The notes under the pieces were generated by a model. It was given only the letters and a program-made list of their open reading frames with translations. It did not search any database and had not been told where the DNA came from. A stretch of 64,000 bases of DNA, from NCBI RefSeq assembly GCF_900129565.1, contig NZ_FQWD01000006.1:310001-374000 (forward strand), read 5' to 3'. The position numbers and the translations under genes were made by a program. This DNA comes from Marisediminitalea aggregata. Lineage in GTDB: Bacteria > Pseudomonadota > Gammaproteobacteria > Enterobacterales > Alteromonadaceae. Positions 1-7,519 of the stretch are shown piece by piece (the first letter of the stretch is position 1; each line of letters starts with the position of its first letter).

Positions 1-199
1 TGACCAATCTGACCGACTCCACGTTTTGAGAACGCATTTCACGTTCAATAATTTGTTCATAAGTTAACGTTGGATTCTGCTCGGCGATTCGACCTACTTT
101 CATCCAAAATTCTGCTTGAGAATTTATTGAACGCTCCATTACCGTACTGGTTTTACGAACCTCTTCATGGAGAGCATCTGAAATTTTTACTATACCCAT
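1..199 (-). CDS. ParD-like antitoxin family protein, partial (C-terminus off the left edge)
   Basis: An open frame on the minus strand starts at an ATG at 199 and runs off the window, leaving 66 visible codons. The product begins MGIVKISDALHEEV and continues with RSINSQAEFWMKVGRIAE and an NPTLTYEQIIERE stretch. This matches my memory of the ParD_like family, small ribbon-helix-helix-type proteins grouped with type II antitoxins. In such families the protein binds DNA at its own promoter and neutralises a toxin. A promoter and a palindrome sit directly upstream, as expected for self-regulation. The partner toxin, if there is one, would lie beyond the left edge, so a complete toxin-antitoxin pair cannot be claimed. 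Recognition is from sequence memory only. Confidence 0.75.
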   Translation of the reverse strand, partial: MGIVKISDALHEEVRKTSTVMERSINSQAEFWMKVGRIAEQNPTLTYEQIIEREMRSQNVESVRLV

Positions 200-223
200 A
201 ACTAATGCATTTAATATATACTT

Positions 224-240
224 TGCTACATAATGTAGCA
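224..240. promoter_or_regulatory. Palindromic operator candidate for the ParD-like gene
   Basis: A perfect inverted repeat, TGCTACAT-A-ATGTAGCA (8 bp arms, 1 bp centre), overlaps the -10 box of the promoter upstream of the ParD-like gene. Antitoxins of this type commonly bind such palindromes to repress their own operon. The symmetry is seen directly; the binding protein is inferred. Confidence 0.6.
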
Positions 241-258
241 TTGTGTATATTTTTGCAA
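230..258 (-). promoter_or_regulatory. Sigma70-type promoter for the ParD-like gene
   Basis: On the minus strand a -35 box TTGCAA (253-258) and a -10 box CATTAT (230-235) are separated by 17 bp. The start codon is about 30 bp further on, at 199. The palindrome at 224-240 overlaps the -10 box. Confidence 0.5.
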
Positions 259-467
259 TGAAAAATACGTGACAAAGTAAAACTAAAAAGGCTGTTATCA
301 ATACTGGTTAAAAATGATCTGTTGACCCTTCGTTCATCAAACTAGGTCGACCGACCGCAATTTGCCTAAAGAGGCCTAACCCAGCCAGTTAAGTTACTTC
401 CGCTATTCGCTCAAAGCCGCCTTGAGCAGTATGAAACTTTATTACTCTCCGGCATTTGTCACAGCCC

Positions 468-1265
468 CTATAGCCAGCCAAAAAAGCCGGCGCGTTTGTT
501 CAGCACCATGATGTCTTCATAGTTATCGGTTCCCCGGCCAGCAGCGCCAGCGCATACATGCAAAGGCAAAAGATGCTCTTCTCGCGGATGGCAAAACCGT
601 GCTCCAGGCGCTTGTTCCCAATTGGTCAGTCGTTCACGAATCGAAGCGTAGCTGTGCTTTGAAGACAGGCTCTCCTTCAACCACTGTTCGAACGCGTTGT
701 TTAACTGTTGTGTTTGCGCCGTTGCCGGTGAGAAAAATGCCCGCATATTGTGAAACGAAAAGCCAGAGCCAATAATCAACAGGTCATCCTGTGGTATCTT
801 CGCCAGAACTTCGCCCACTTTCAGGTGTAATGCAGGATCAAGCGTTGCAGACAGCGACACTTGCACCACCGGAATGTCAGCCTCAGGGTACATTAATGTC
901 AGCGGCACAAATACGCCGTGATCAAGACCGCGCTTAGATTCTGTTTTGGCCGGGATCCCTGCGCTATTTAGTTCAGCCACTATGCACTTCGCTAATTCAG
1001 GTTCACCCTTGCAGGGGTATTTGATTTGATAGCTTTCAGGCGGAAAGCCATAGTAATCGTAGAGTAGCGCCGGAGCTGATGCGTCAGTTACCCGAATCTC
1101 ATCTGCCTCCCAATGTGCACTAATCACAATAATCGCTTTAGGCTTTCGCAGTTGCTGTGGCAGCGTTTTCAACTGCTCGACCAATGCAGCATGCGCAGGG
1201 TCGTTCAACAAAGGCAATGGACCGCCTCCATGGGAAATAAAGACAATCTGCTTTGTAGTATTCAT
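468..1265 (-). CDS. DODA-type extradiol aromatic ring-opening dioxygenase (class III, LigB-like)
   Basis: This 265-residue protein belongs to the class III extradiol dioxygenases, related to E. coli YgiD (4,5-DOPA dioxygenase). These enzymes open catechol-type rings using a metal centre held by histidines. Visible candidates are H12 in ISHGGG, H51 in SAHWE, H116 in LDHGVFVPL, H172 in SFHNM and the EEHLLPLH stretch near residue 230. The length fits the family (about 260). There is no signal peptide, so it is probably cytoplasmic. Its start overlaps the stop of the upstream glutathionyl-hydroquinone reductase gene by 4 bp (ATGA), so the two are probably translationally coupled. The pairing suggests handling of catechols or quinones. 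The natural substrate cannot be read from the sequence. Confidence 0.9.
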   Translation of the reverse strand: MNTTKQIVFISHGGGPLPLLNDPAHAALVEQLKTLPQQLRKPKAIIVISAHWEADEIRVTDASAPALLYDYYGFPPESYQIKYPCKGEPELAKCIVAELNSAGIPAKTESKRGLDHGVFVPLTLMYPEADIPVVQVSLSATLDPALHLKVGEVLAKIPQDDLLIIGSGFSFHNMRAFFSPATAQTQQLNNAFEQWLKESLSSKHSYASIRERLTNWEQAPGARFCHPREEHLLPLHVCAGAAGRGTDNYEDIMVLNKRAGFFGWL

Positions 1266-2212
1266 AAATCAGTCTCCGGCCCTTTCGGCACAATACCCGA
1301 TGGATTCAATGCTTTAATGGAGTAATAACCCGCTTTGATATGGTCGATATTAACGGTCTCTGCCATACCCTCTAATTGGTATATGCGCATCATGTAACGC
1401 TGCAAATGCTCGTAATCGCGGATTGGCTTTTTATTACACTTAAACAAACCGTAATACGCAACGTCAAACCTTACCAGCGTAACAAACAAGCGAATATCGG
1501 TTTCGGTTAACTGATTGCCCAGCAAATATTCCCGCCCATCGCTCAGCGTGTTTTCCAGCACGTCGAGCATGGTAAACACATTGTCGTACGCCTCGTCGTA
1601 GGCTTGTTGGGAAGAGGCAAAGCCCGCCTGGTACACACCGTTGTTTAACTGGGTATAAATCCTGTCATTCCAGTGCTCTATGTCATTCGCCAGCGCTTCA
1701 GGATACAGATCTGGCCCTTGTTGGGTAAAGTCGGCAAACGCTGTATTCAGCATACGCACAATATCGGCCGATTCATTGTTCACAATGGTTTGTTGTTGCT
1801 TGTCCCACAATACAGGCACGGTTGCCCGGCCGGTAAAATCGCTGTCAGCCTGCGTGTATATTTCGTGCATGTAGCTGGCGTTCAGCAACGGGTCTGCCTG
1901 AGCGCCTTCAAAACCACCAAATTGCCAACCCTGTTCACTTAATCTCGGATTAACGATGGTTACGCTGATATAGCGAGTTAACCCTTTCAACGCTAACACC
2001 GCTAGCACACGGCTTGCCCAGGGGCAGATCAACGCAGCGTACAGGTGGTAACGACCCGGTTCGGCTTTAAAGCCACCTTTGCCTGTCGGTCCTGGCGCAC
2101 CATCGGGCGTGATCCAATTGCGAAAGGACGATGTTTGACGAATAAACCGGCCTTGCTCATCTTTGCTTTGAACGGGATGCCAATTGGCATCCCATTTTCC
2201 ATTCACTAACAT
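1262..2212 (-). CDS. yqjG: Glutathionyl-hydroquinone reductase (Xi-class GST, YqjG/ECM4 family)
   Basis: The product reduces glutathionyl-hydroquinones with glutathione. I place the start at the ATG at 2212, giving 316 residues that begin MLVNGKWDANW. An AGGAG lies 7 bp upstream, and the protein then matches E. coli YqjG in layout. A longer reading starting at 2266 lacks family similarity and overlaps the doxX-like gene. The redox cysteine is C63 in the CPWA motif at the head of the thioredoxin-like domain; an all-helical GST C-terminal domain follows. It lies downstream of the DoxX-type gene and overlaps the dioxygenase gene by 4 bp. The three look like one operon dealing with quinones or electrophiles, perhaps controlled by the divergent LysR regulator. 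Confidence 0.93.
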   Translation of the reverse strand: MLVNGKWDANWHPVQSKDEQGRFIRQTSSFRNWITPDGAPGPTGKGGFKAEPGRYHLYAALICPWASRVLAVLALKGLTRYISVTIVNPRLSEQGWQFGGFEGAQADPLLNASYMHEIYTQADSDFTGRATVPVLWDKQQQTIVNNESADIVRMLNTAFADFTQQGPDLYPEALANDIEHWNDRIYTQLNNGVYQAGFASSQQAYDEAYDNVFTMLDVLENTLSDGREYLLGNQLTETDIRLFVTLVRFDVAYYGLFKCNKKPIRDYEHLQRYMMRIYQLEGMAETVNIDHIKAGYYSIKALNPSGIVPKGPETDL

Positions 2213-2237
2213 CTTCGTCTCCTTTTTTTCAACAAAG

Positions 2238-2693
2238 CTACTGGGCCGATGCGAATTTATTAGCAATCAGGTTGTCCACCGCTAGTCGCCCTGCTCCGCT
2301 AAACACCAGCGACAAGGTAGCGGCAAACAGCGCCAGCGCGTATTCGTAACCGCCGTTCGACAGGAATAACCCGTTACTGATGTGTGCGGTAAAGATGGCC
2401 ATGAGCATGGTAAAGGCACTCACCAGTGCGGCAGGTCGTGTCAGCACTCCTAACACCAACGCCAGGCCACCGAAGAATTCTGCACTACCGGCTAAAAGCG
2501 CCATCAGGAAACCCGGTGCAAGCCCGATGCTTTCCATATACTGTCCGGTGCCTTCGAGGCCATAACCGCCGAACCAGGCAAATAACTTTTGTGCGCCGTG
2601 AGCCGCAAGCACAATACCAACGGGTACTCGCAATACCAAAGCAGACAAACCGGCATTAGAAGTAAAAAGTGAAGTAAGTAATTTAGTGTTCAT
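2238..2693 (-). CDS. DoxX family inner-membrane protein
   Basis: A 151-residue protein with four predicted membrane segments (roughly residues 15-35, 58-80, 85-105 and 115-135) and the DoxX-family pattern LRVPVGIVLAAHGAQKLF near the N-terminus. DoxX-type proteins are small membrane proteins. Some are linked to quinone or thiosulfate redox chemistry or to oxidative stress, but most are uncharacterised. It is the first gene of the minus-strand set that continues with glutathionyl-hydroquinone reductase, and its stop lies 26 bp before that gene's start. An AAGGAA ribosome site lies about 5 bp before the ATG. The promoter region is shared with the divergent LysR gene. Confidence 0.88.
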   Translation of the reverse strand: MNTKLLTSLFTSNAGLSALVLRVPVGIVLAAHGAQKLFAWFGGYGLEGTGQYMESIGLAPGFLMALLAGSAEFFGGLALVLGVLTRPAALVSAFTMLMAIFTAHISNGLFLSNGGYEYALALFAATLSLVFSGAGRLAVDNLIANKFASAQ

Positions 2694-2807
2694 AGTATTT
2701 CCTTAAAATTGTGTCGTTGCGTTGGAAGGGACCGCCCCTTCGCTTCATCAGTGTGCTTACTATACTTCTTCACTATTGATTGATTAAGAGCACTAAAATA
2801 GACTAAC

Positions 2808-2826
2808 TATCAACAATACGTTGATA
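2808..2826. promoter_or_regulatory. LysR-type operator candidate (inverted repeat)
   Basis: A perfect inverted repeat TATCAAC-N5-GTTGATA lies in the divergent region between the doxX-like gene and the LysR gene. Its downstream edge is 14 bp from the regulator's ATG. LysR regulators typically bind interrupted dyads of this size in the divergent promoter. The repeat is seen; its use by this regulator is inferred. Confidence 0.55.
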
Positions 2827-2840
2827 ATAAGAGCAGTGAT

Positions 2841-3770
2841 ATGGATAGAATTGACGCGATGCGTGCCTTTATAGCGGTAGCCAAACTGGGTTCATTCAGC
2901 GCGGCGGCAGATAAGCTGGACAAGAGCCCACAGCTGATAAGCAAATACGTCTCCCAGCTAGAGACCCACCTCACCACGCGTTTATTGAATCGGACCACGC
3001 GCAAAGTGCATCTTACCGAGGCAGGTGAGCGTTATGTGATCCGGGCAGAACAAGTGCTCAACGATATTGACGAAATGGAAAGTCAGTTAGGCGATATGCA
3101 AGCCAACGCAAAAGGCTTACTTCGCATAAGCGCCCCTGTTGCATTTGCTACTCTGCATCTGGCCCCGCTTATACACGCTTTTCAGCAGCAATATCCGGAT
3201 GTGGATATCGACTTGCAGCTTAACGACCGCAAAGTGGATATTGTTGAAGAAGGCTTTGATATTGCCCTGCGTATTGGCAACCTGAAAAATTCTTCGCTGA
3301 TCGCCCGCCGCCTGACCACCATTCGAATGGTGTTGTGCGCTGCGCCAGCGTATTTAGCTGAATTTGGTACGCCAGACAGTCTGGAAGCACTGAAGTCACA
3401 TAACTATTTGCGCTACAGCTATCTGGACGCCGACAACGGCCCGCTACCGCATCAATATCTGGTAGGTACGACCCATGACCAACTGGGCAAACTGAGCTGT
3501 AATCATGGCGGCCTGCTCAGTCAGGTGGCGGTGTTGGGCCAGGGTATCGTGTTGCAACCCACTTTTATTTGCTACAAGGCACTGCAAGCAGGATCACTGT
3601 CAGTGATTCTGCCTGAGCACACGCCAGAGCCAATTCACCTGTATGCCGTGTATGCTCACCGTCAGTTACTGGCCAGTAAAGTACGCGCGTTTATCGACTT
3701 TGCCAGCCAGTACTTTGGTGAAACGCCTTATTGGGACAGCGTTCTGTCAGAACAGCTGAAGCAAACATAG
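2841..3770 (+). CDS. LysR family transcriptional regulator
   Basis: A 309-residue LysR-type regulator. The N-terminal winged helix-turn-helix (about residues 1-60) begins MDRIDAMRAFIAVAKLGSFS and holds the helix-turn-helix near 18-37. The remainder, from about residue 90, is the effector-binding domain (LRISAPVAFATLHLAPLI, then VDIDLQLNDRKVDIVEEGFD). This sequence type belongs to the large CrgA/DsdC-like branch that often regulates a divergent gene. It is transcribed away from the doxX/yqjG/dioxygenase set, with an inverted repeat between them, so it is a good candidate regulator of that set. The ligand is unknown. It converges with the aminotransferase gene, 11 bp apart. Confidence 0.92.
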   Translation: MDRIDAMRAFIAVAKLGSFSAAADKLDKSPQLISKYVSQLETHLTTRLLNRTTRKVHLTEAGERYVIRAEQVLNDIDEMESQLGDMQANAKGLLRISAPVAFATLHLAPLIHAFQQQYPDVDIDLQLNDRKVDIVEEGFDIALRIGNLKNSSLIARRLTTIRMVLCAAPAYLAEFGTPDSLEALKSHNYLRYSYLDADNGPLPHQYLVGTTHDQLGKLSCNHGGLLSQVAVLGQGIVLQPTFICYKALQAGSLSVILPEHTPEPIHLYAVYAHRQLLASKVRAFIDFASQYFGETPYWDSVLSEQLKQT

Positions 3771-3781
3771 GCACACGGCGG

Positions 3782-4699
3782 CTAGTTGATTTCTGCCATG
3801 GCATGGTAAAGCTCGCGGATACGCTTAACCATTGGTCCGGGTTTACCCTCGCCAATACTGCGCCCATCTACGTCGATAACCGGCGTTTGTGCGCCGAACG
3901 TGCCAGTAACAAAGGCTTCATCTGCACTGTATACGTCGACTAAAGAGAAGTTTTTCTCGAAAACCGGTATACCGTGCATCCGGCACACATCAATAGTTTT
4001 CTGCCGCGTGATCCCTTTCATTGCATAGTCACCGGTAGACGTCCACACCTCGCCTTTTCGCACAATGAAGAAATTAGTGGAGTTACAGGTACTCACAAAG
4101 CCATGAGGATCTAACATCAGGGCTTCATCAGCACCGGCTTTGTAAGACTGAATCATAGCGGTAATACAGTTTATTTTACTGTGTGAGTTCAAGCGCGGAT
4201 CCTGTACATCCGGGTGCCCTCTTCGCACATGTACGGTAAACAGCTTAATGCCCTGCTCTACCGGTGTCAGGTCCTGCGATTTATACTCCGCAATGATCAC
4301 AATAGTCGGCCCCCACAAGCTGAGCCTTGGGTCCTGATACGGCGTTTTCTTAGGCCCACGGGTCACCATTAAACGCGCATGTACACCATCGGTCATACCG
4401 TTAGCTTCCACTGTGGCATAAAGCGCATCAGTAAGCTCCTGACGGGTTTTGCCAATATCCATATCCAGCGCCTTGGCACCGGCAAACAAGCGGTCGAGGT
4501 GGTCGTCAATAAAGGCGAATTTACCGTTGTGCAACCGCAACCCTTCCCATACGCCGTCGCCGAGCATAAAACCACTGTCGTAAACAGATACCTTGGCCTC
4601 GTGTTTAGGCACTAAATCGCCATTCACGTATATTTTAATATGCTGATTTCGCTCGTCGTCAATCGACGCGTGTGCACCACCGGCTTTATGTTCCTGCAT
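3782..4699 (-). CDS. Class IV PLP-dependent aminotransferase (branched-chain / D-amino-acid aminotransferase-like)
   Basis: A 305-residue fold-type IV aminotransferase. The Schiff-base lysine is K175 in NSHSKINCI, and the N-terminal YVNGDLVPKHEAKVSVYDSG block and GDGVWEGLR are typical of the family. At the usual glutamate that contacts the PLP ring nitrogen (the E of SET/TEG), this protein has GFVSTCNSTNFF with T204. The activity may therefore be altered; the substrate cannot be named. The start at 4699 overlaps the antiporter stop by 14 bp, so the two are co-transcribed. Together with the divergent sulfotransferase-like gene this forms a three-gene neighbourhood. From memory, plants carry a fusion of the same two domains annotated as branched-chain-aminotransferase-like protein. 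Confidence 0.88.
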   Translation of the reverse strand: MQEHKAGGAHASIDDERNQHIKIYVNGDLVPKHEAKVSVYDSGFMLGDGVWEGLRLHNGKFAFIDDHLDRLFAGAKALDMDIGKTRQELTDALYATVEANGMTDGVHARLMVTRGPKKTPYQDPRLSLWGPTIVIIAEYKSQDLTPVEQGIKLFTVHVRRGHPDVQDPRLNSHSKINCITAMIQSYKAGADEALMLDPHGFVSTCNSTNFFIVRKGEVWTSTGDYAMKGITRQKTIDVCRMHGIPVFEKNFSLVDVYSADEAFVTGTFGAQTPVIDVDGRSIGEGKPGPMVKRIRELYHAMAEIN

Positions 4700-6128
4700 C
4701 CTGTTTCCTCATAAATGCGTTATCACTCATCATCTTATCCTGCTTTTCGTTGCGGGTTGGCATAAACCAGTTTAACGCCGCCCACAGCAGGTCAAACAAC
4801 GGTGCCAGCCAGTTCGCAAAGGCAAACGGGGCATATAAGATAGTGGGAATACCCAATGTACCGGCCACATAAACGCCACCGGAATTCCACGGAATAAGCG
4901 GTGCACTCATGGTGGCACCGTCTTCCAGTAAACGTGACAAATTTGCGCCTGACAAGCCGCGCTGATGAAAAGCAGGCAGCAGCATTCGGCCTGGTAAGGT
5001 ATAGGCAATAAACGCGTTGCTGGCAAAATTAAACCCCAGCGCCGCCAATAGCGTTACCAGAACCAATCGAAAACGGGTGCTTGCGACATTCAATAACGCT
5101 TGTAGCAAGGTTTGCAGACTGCCTGTCGCCTGCAATGCCCCGCCAAGCGCCATGGCAAGAATAATCAAAGAGATCACCCACATCATCGACATCAGGCCGC
5201 CTTTTGACAGCAGCGCATCCAGCCCAGCCTGCCCGGTTTGGCTCTTAAATCCGTTCATTAGTAACTGAGCCAGTGATTCCGGCGATACCCCTTGCCCCAC
5301 CACAGCCACAAGACATGCTGCCACTACACCGAAGAACAAACCTGGTATTGCGGGCAGACGGAAATAGATTGTTAAAGCAATCACGCCGGGCGGTATTAAT
5401 ACCCACCAGGCAAGGTCGAAATGTGCCTCCAGACTAGCCGAGAGCGCCGTTAACGAGGTATTGTCGACGGGATTTGAGGCCGAATCCGGGCCAAGCCAGT
5501 AATACAAAATCAACGCAATGCACATGGCCGGCAATGTACTGGGGATCATGTTGCGAATATGCGTGTATAAATCGACTCGCGCAATCGCCGCCGTGAAATT
5601 CGTGGTATCAGACAGTGGCGACATCTTATCGCCAAACCAGGCCCCCGACACAATGGCGCCGGCGCACAGCGCCAATGAAATACCCAACACATCAGCCATG
5701 CCCATTAACGCCAGGCCAAGCGTGCCTACTGTGCCCCATGATGTGCCCGTAAAAACAGAAACCAGCGCACAAAGTAAACAGGTAGCGGGTAAAAACCAGT
5801 CGGGCGAAATGAGTTTTATTCCCTGAGCGGTGAGAAAAGGCACCGTGCCCGATGCAATCCAACTGCTGATAGTCATGCCCACCAACATGAATATGCCCAG
5901 TACTGGCAGGCTTTCGGCAATATTCCGAATCATCGAAGTCTGTACCGCATGCCAGGACACGCCCCGCAATACGCCAATGAACGCCGTTATGGCGCACCCC
6001 AGTAACAGCGGTATATGTGGGCCGCCATTTAAGCCAAACAGCACATACATCAGAATAGCGGCTGTTAGCACAACCGGCAGTAAGGCCCATACCAGCGCGT
6101 TAGAATTGGGAGATGACGGTTCTGCCAC
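4686..6128 (-). CDS. NhaC family Na+/H+ antiporter-type membrane transporter
   Basis: A 480-residue polytopic membrane protein with about 11-12 hydrophobic segments and the NhaC-family signature SGAWFGDKMSPLSDTTN (roughly residues 160-180). Family members exchange Na+ with H+; some relatives exchange organic acids (malate/lactate), so the name does not settle the substrate. The start is a GTG at 6128 with an AGGG about 7 bp upstream. The 3' end overlaps the aminotransferase gene by 14 bp, a tight operon. The divergent sulfotransferase-like gene begins 240 bp away. The coupling with an aminotransferase suggests it may move that enzyme's substrate or product, which is inference only. Confidence 0.9.
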   Translation of the reverse strand: MAEPSSPNSNALVWALLPVVLTAAILMYVLFGLNGGPHIPLLLGCAITAFIGVLRGVSWHAVQTSMIRNIAESLPVLGIFMLVGMTISSWIASGTVPFLTAQGIKLISPDWFLPATCLLCALVSVFTGTSWGTVGTLGLALMGMADVLGISLALCAGAIVSGAWFGDKMSPLSDTTNFTAAIARVDLYTHIRNMIPSTLPAMCIALILYYWLGPDSASNPVDNTSLTALSASLEAHFDLAWWVLIPPGVIALTIYFRLPAIPGLFFGVVAACLVAVVGQGVSPESLAQLLMNGFKSQTGQAGLDALLSKGGLMSMMWVISLIILAMALGGALQATGSLQTLLQALLNVASTRFRLVLVTLLAALGFNFASNAFIAYTLPGRMLLPAFHQRGLSGANLSRLLEDGATMSAPLIPWNSGGVYVAGTLGIPTILYAPFAFANWLAPLFDLLWAALNWFMPTRNEKQDKMMSDNAFMRKQDAGT

Positions 6129-6302
6129 TTATGACCCTGCTCTTTACAATAAACAATACGTTTTAGCGGCGGATGCAAGAATCGTGGCAGGTAAAAATGA
6201 CCGTAAGTGCTTTATTTGGCGTATGTTTTTGCTAATCAACGCATCATCATCGAACGGCTTGCCTGAAAAGGGTGCAGTGCAGTTATACCGGCATGAATTA
6301 CA

Positions 6303-6331
6303 TTGCAGCAGGCAGACTTGTCTCGTATGTT
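6303..6331 (+). promoter_or_regulatory. Promoter candidate for the sulfotransferase-like gene
   Basis: A -35 box TTGCAG (6303-6308) and a -10 box TATGTT (6326-6331) are spaced by 17 bp. They lie about 37 bp before the ATG at 6368, in the region divergent with the antiporter gene. Confidence 0.4.
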
Positions 6332-6367
6332 AGTAATTCAAATAACATAACAACACAGGGAAATGGA

Positions 6368-7096
6368 ATGCGTATTGCGATGTGGTCTGGCCCCAGAAAC
6401 CTTTCAACTGCCATGATGTACGCTTTTGGCGCCCGTGCCGATTGTGCCGTGTGGGATGAACCTTTTTACGCCCCGTTTCTGCACATTGGTGGCAGACCTG
6501 ATCCCATGCTGGACACCATCTTCGACAAAGAAGAAACCAACCCTGAGAATGTGGCTAACCGCTGTGCAGGGTTAATCCCGGACAACAAATCGCTGTTTTA
6601 CCAGAAACACATGCCTCAGCACATGCTCGAAGGCTTTCCACTGGACTGGATGGATGCAGTTAAACACGTATTTCTCATTCGCCATCCTGCGCGTGTGATT
6701 ACGAGTTACACCAAGAAGAACGGCGTACCGACACTCAGTGACATTGGCGTAAAAGAACAAGCAGACTTATTTGCATCGTTAACCAAAAAGCATTCAGGCA
6801 CGCCCATTGTTATCGACTCTGGCGACATTCGCTCTAATCCTGCAGCTTACCTTGAGGCCTTATGTAATGCGCTCAACATAGCCTGGGATCCGGCCATGCT
6901 GTCTTGGCCTGCCGGCGGCCATAAATCCGACGGAGCCTGGGCCCCACACTGGTACCCCGAGGTATGGAAAAGTACAGGCTTTGCTGGCCCGGAAGGCCCT
7001 GTTCCCGAAGTACCTGACGTATTACAGCCATTGTTAAATGAGGCAATGGGTTACTACAAGCAGTTAGCGGCATTTAAACTGACGCTGCCGGGATAG
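6368..7096 (+). CDS. Sulfotransferase-like P-loop protein
   Basis: I choose the ATG at 6368, preceded by CAGGGA. It gives a 242-residue protein that begins MRIAMWSGPRNLSTAM; an upstream in-frame ATG at 6272 adds 32 residues with no family match. The WSGPRNLSTAM segment corresponds to the 5'-phosphosulfate (P-loop) site of sulfotransferases. HVFLIRHPARVITS corresponds to the 3'-phosphate site, with R and S in the usual spacing. Whether it uses PAPS is not proven. It is divergent from the antiporter/aminotransferase pair. Plant proteins that fuse this domain to a class IV aminotransferase (recalled, not searched) suggest that the two act together. Confidence 0.82.
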   Translation: MRIAMWSGPRNLSTAMMYAFGARADCAVWDEPFYAPFLHIGGRPDPMLDTIFDKEETNPENVANRCAGLIPDNKSLFYQKHMPQHMLEGFPLDWMDAVKHVFLIRHPARVITSYTKKNGVPTLSDIGVKEQADLFASLTKKHSGTPIVIDSGDIRSNPAAYLEALCNALNIAWDPAMLSWPAGGHKSDGAWAPHWYPEVWKSTGFAGPEGPVPEVPDVLQPLLNEAMGYYKQLAAFKLTLPG

Positions 7097-7519
7097 GGCT
7101 GAGTGTAATGGAGACGGTTCTGAGTGGGAGTGAGAGTTTATGTTAAAACGGTTTTTACTTTTGTTGTTTGGGCCCGCTTTAAGTGCGGAGTAGCCATACA
7201 ATAAGTGGTAACGGGCATTAGTCGACAAGTTATAGTCACTCACAGTCAGTTCTGCAATCTTTAAATTCTCGCATTGAAGGAAAAATGCGTTGTTAACCAT
7301 TAGCAGTCCGATCACAGTGTGATGAGTACTGTTATAGGTACAGCGATAATAACAGCACGAAAACGTCTAAAACTTAACTATCTGATACCAACCTGAAGAA
7401 GCTGAAATTTCCAGTCATTTACGAAAATCCATAAACTCAAATGGAAATCCTACTATCACGATTTAGTCTCAGAAAAGGTAGCATAAATGTTTAATTTTTG
7501 AATATGGAATGTAAGTGCA
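7097..7519. other. Intergenic stretch without a supported gene
   Basis: 423 bp between the sulfotransferase-like gene and the GH51 gene. No convincing coding frame is seen. A 16-codon frame at 7139-7189, beginning MLKRFLLLLFGPALSA and then stopping, resembles a signal peptide, but nothing follows it. The part nearest 7520 is AT-rich and presumably holds the promoter of the arabinofuranosidase gene; I could not define its boxes. Confidence 0.5.

Noticed and set aside
7064..7315. 83-residue minus-strand reading overlapping the end of the sulfotransferase-like gene
   Set aside because: It overlaps a supported gene, has no family resemblance and lies in AT-rich leader DNA of the GH51 gene.
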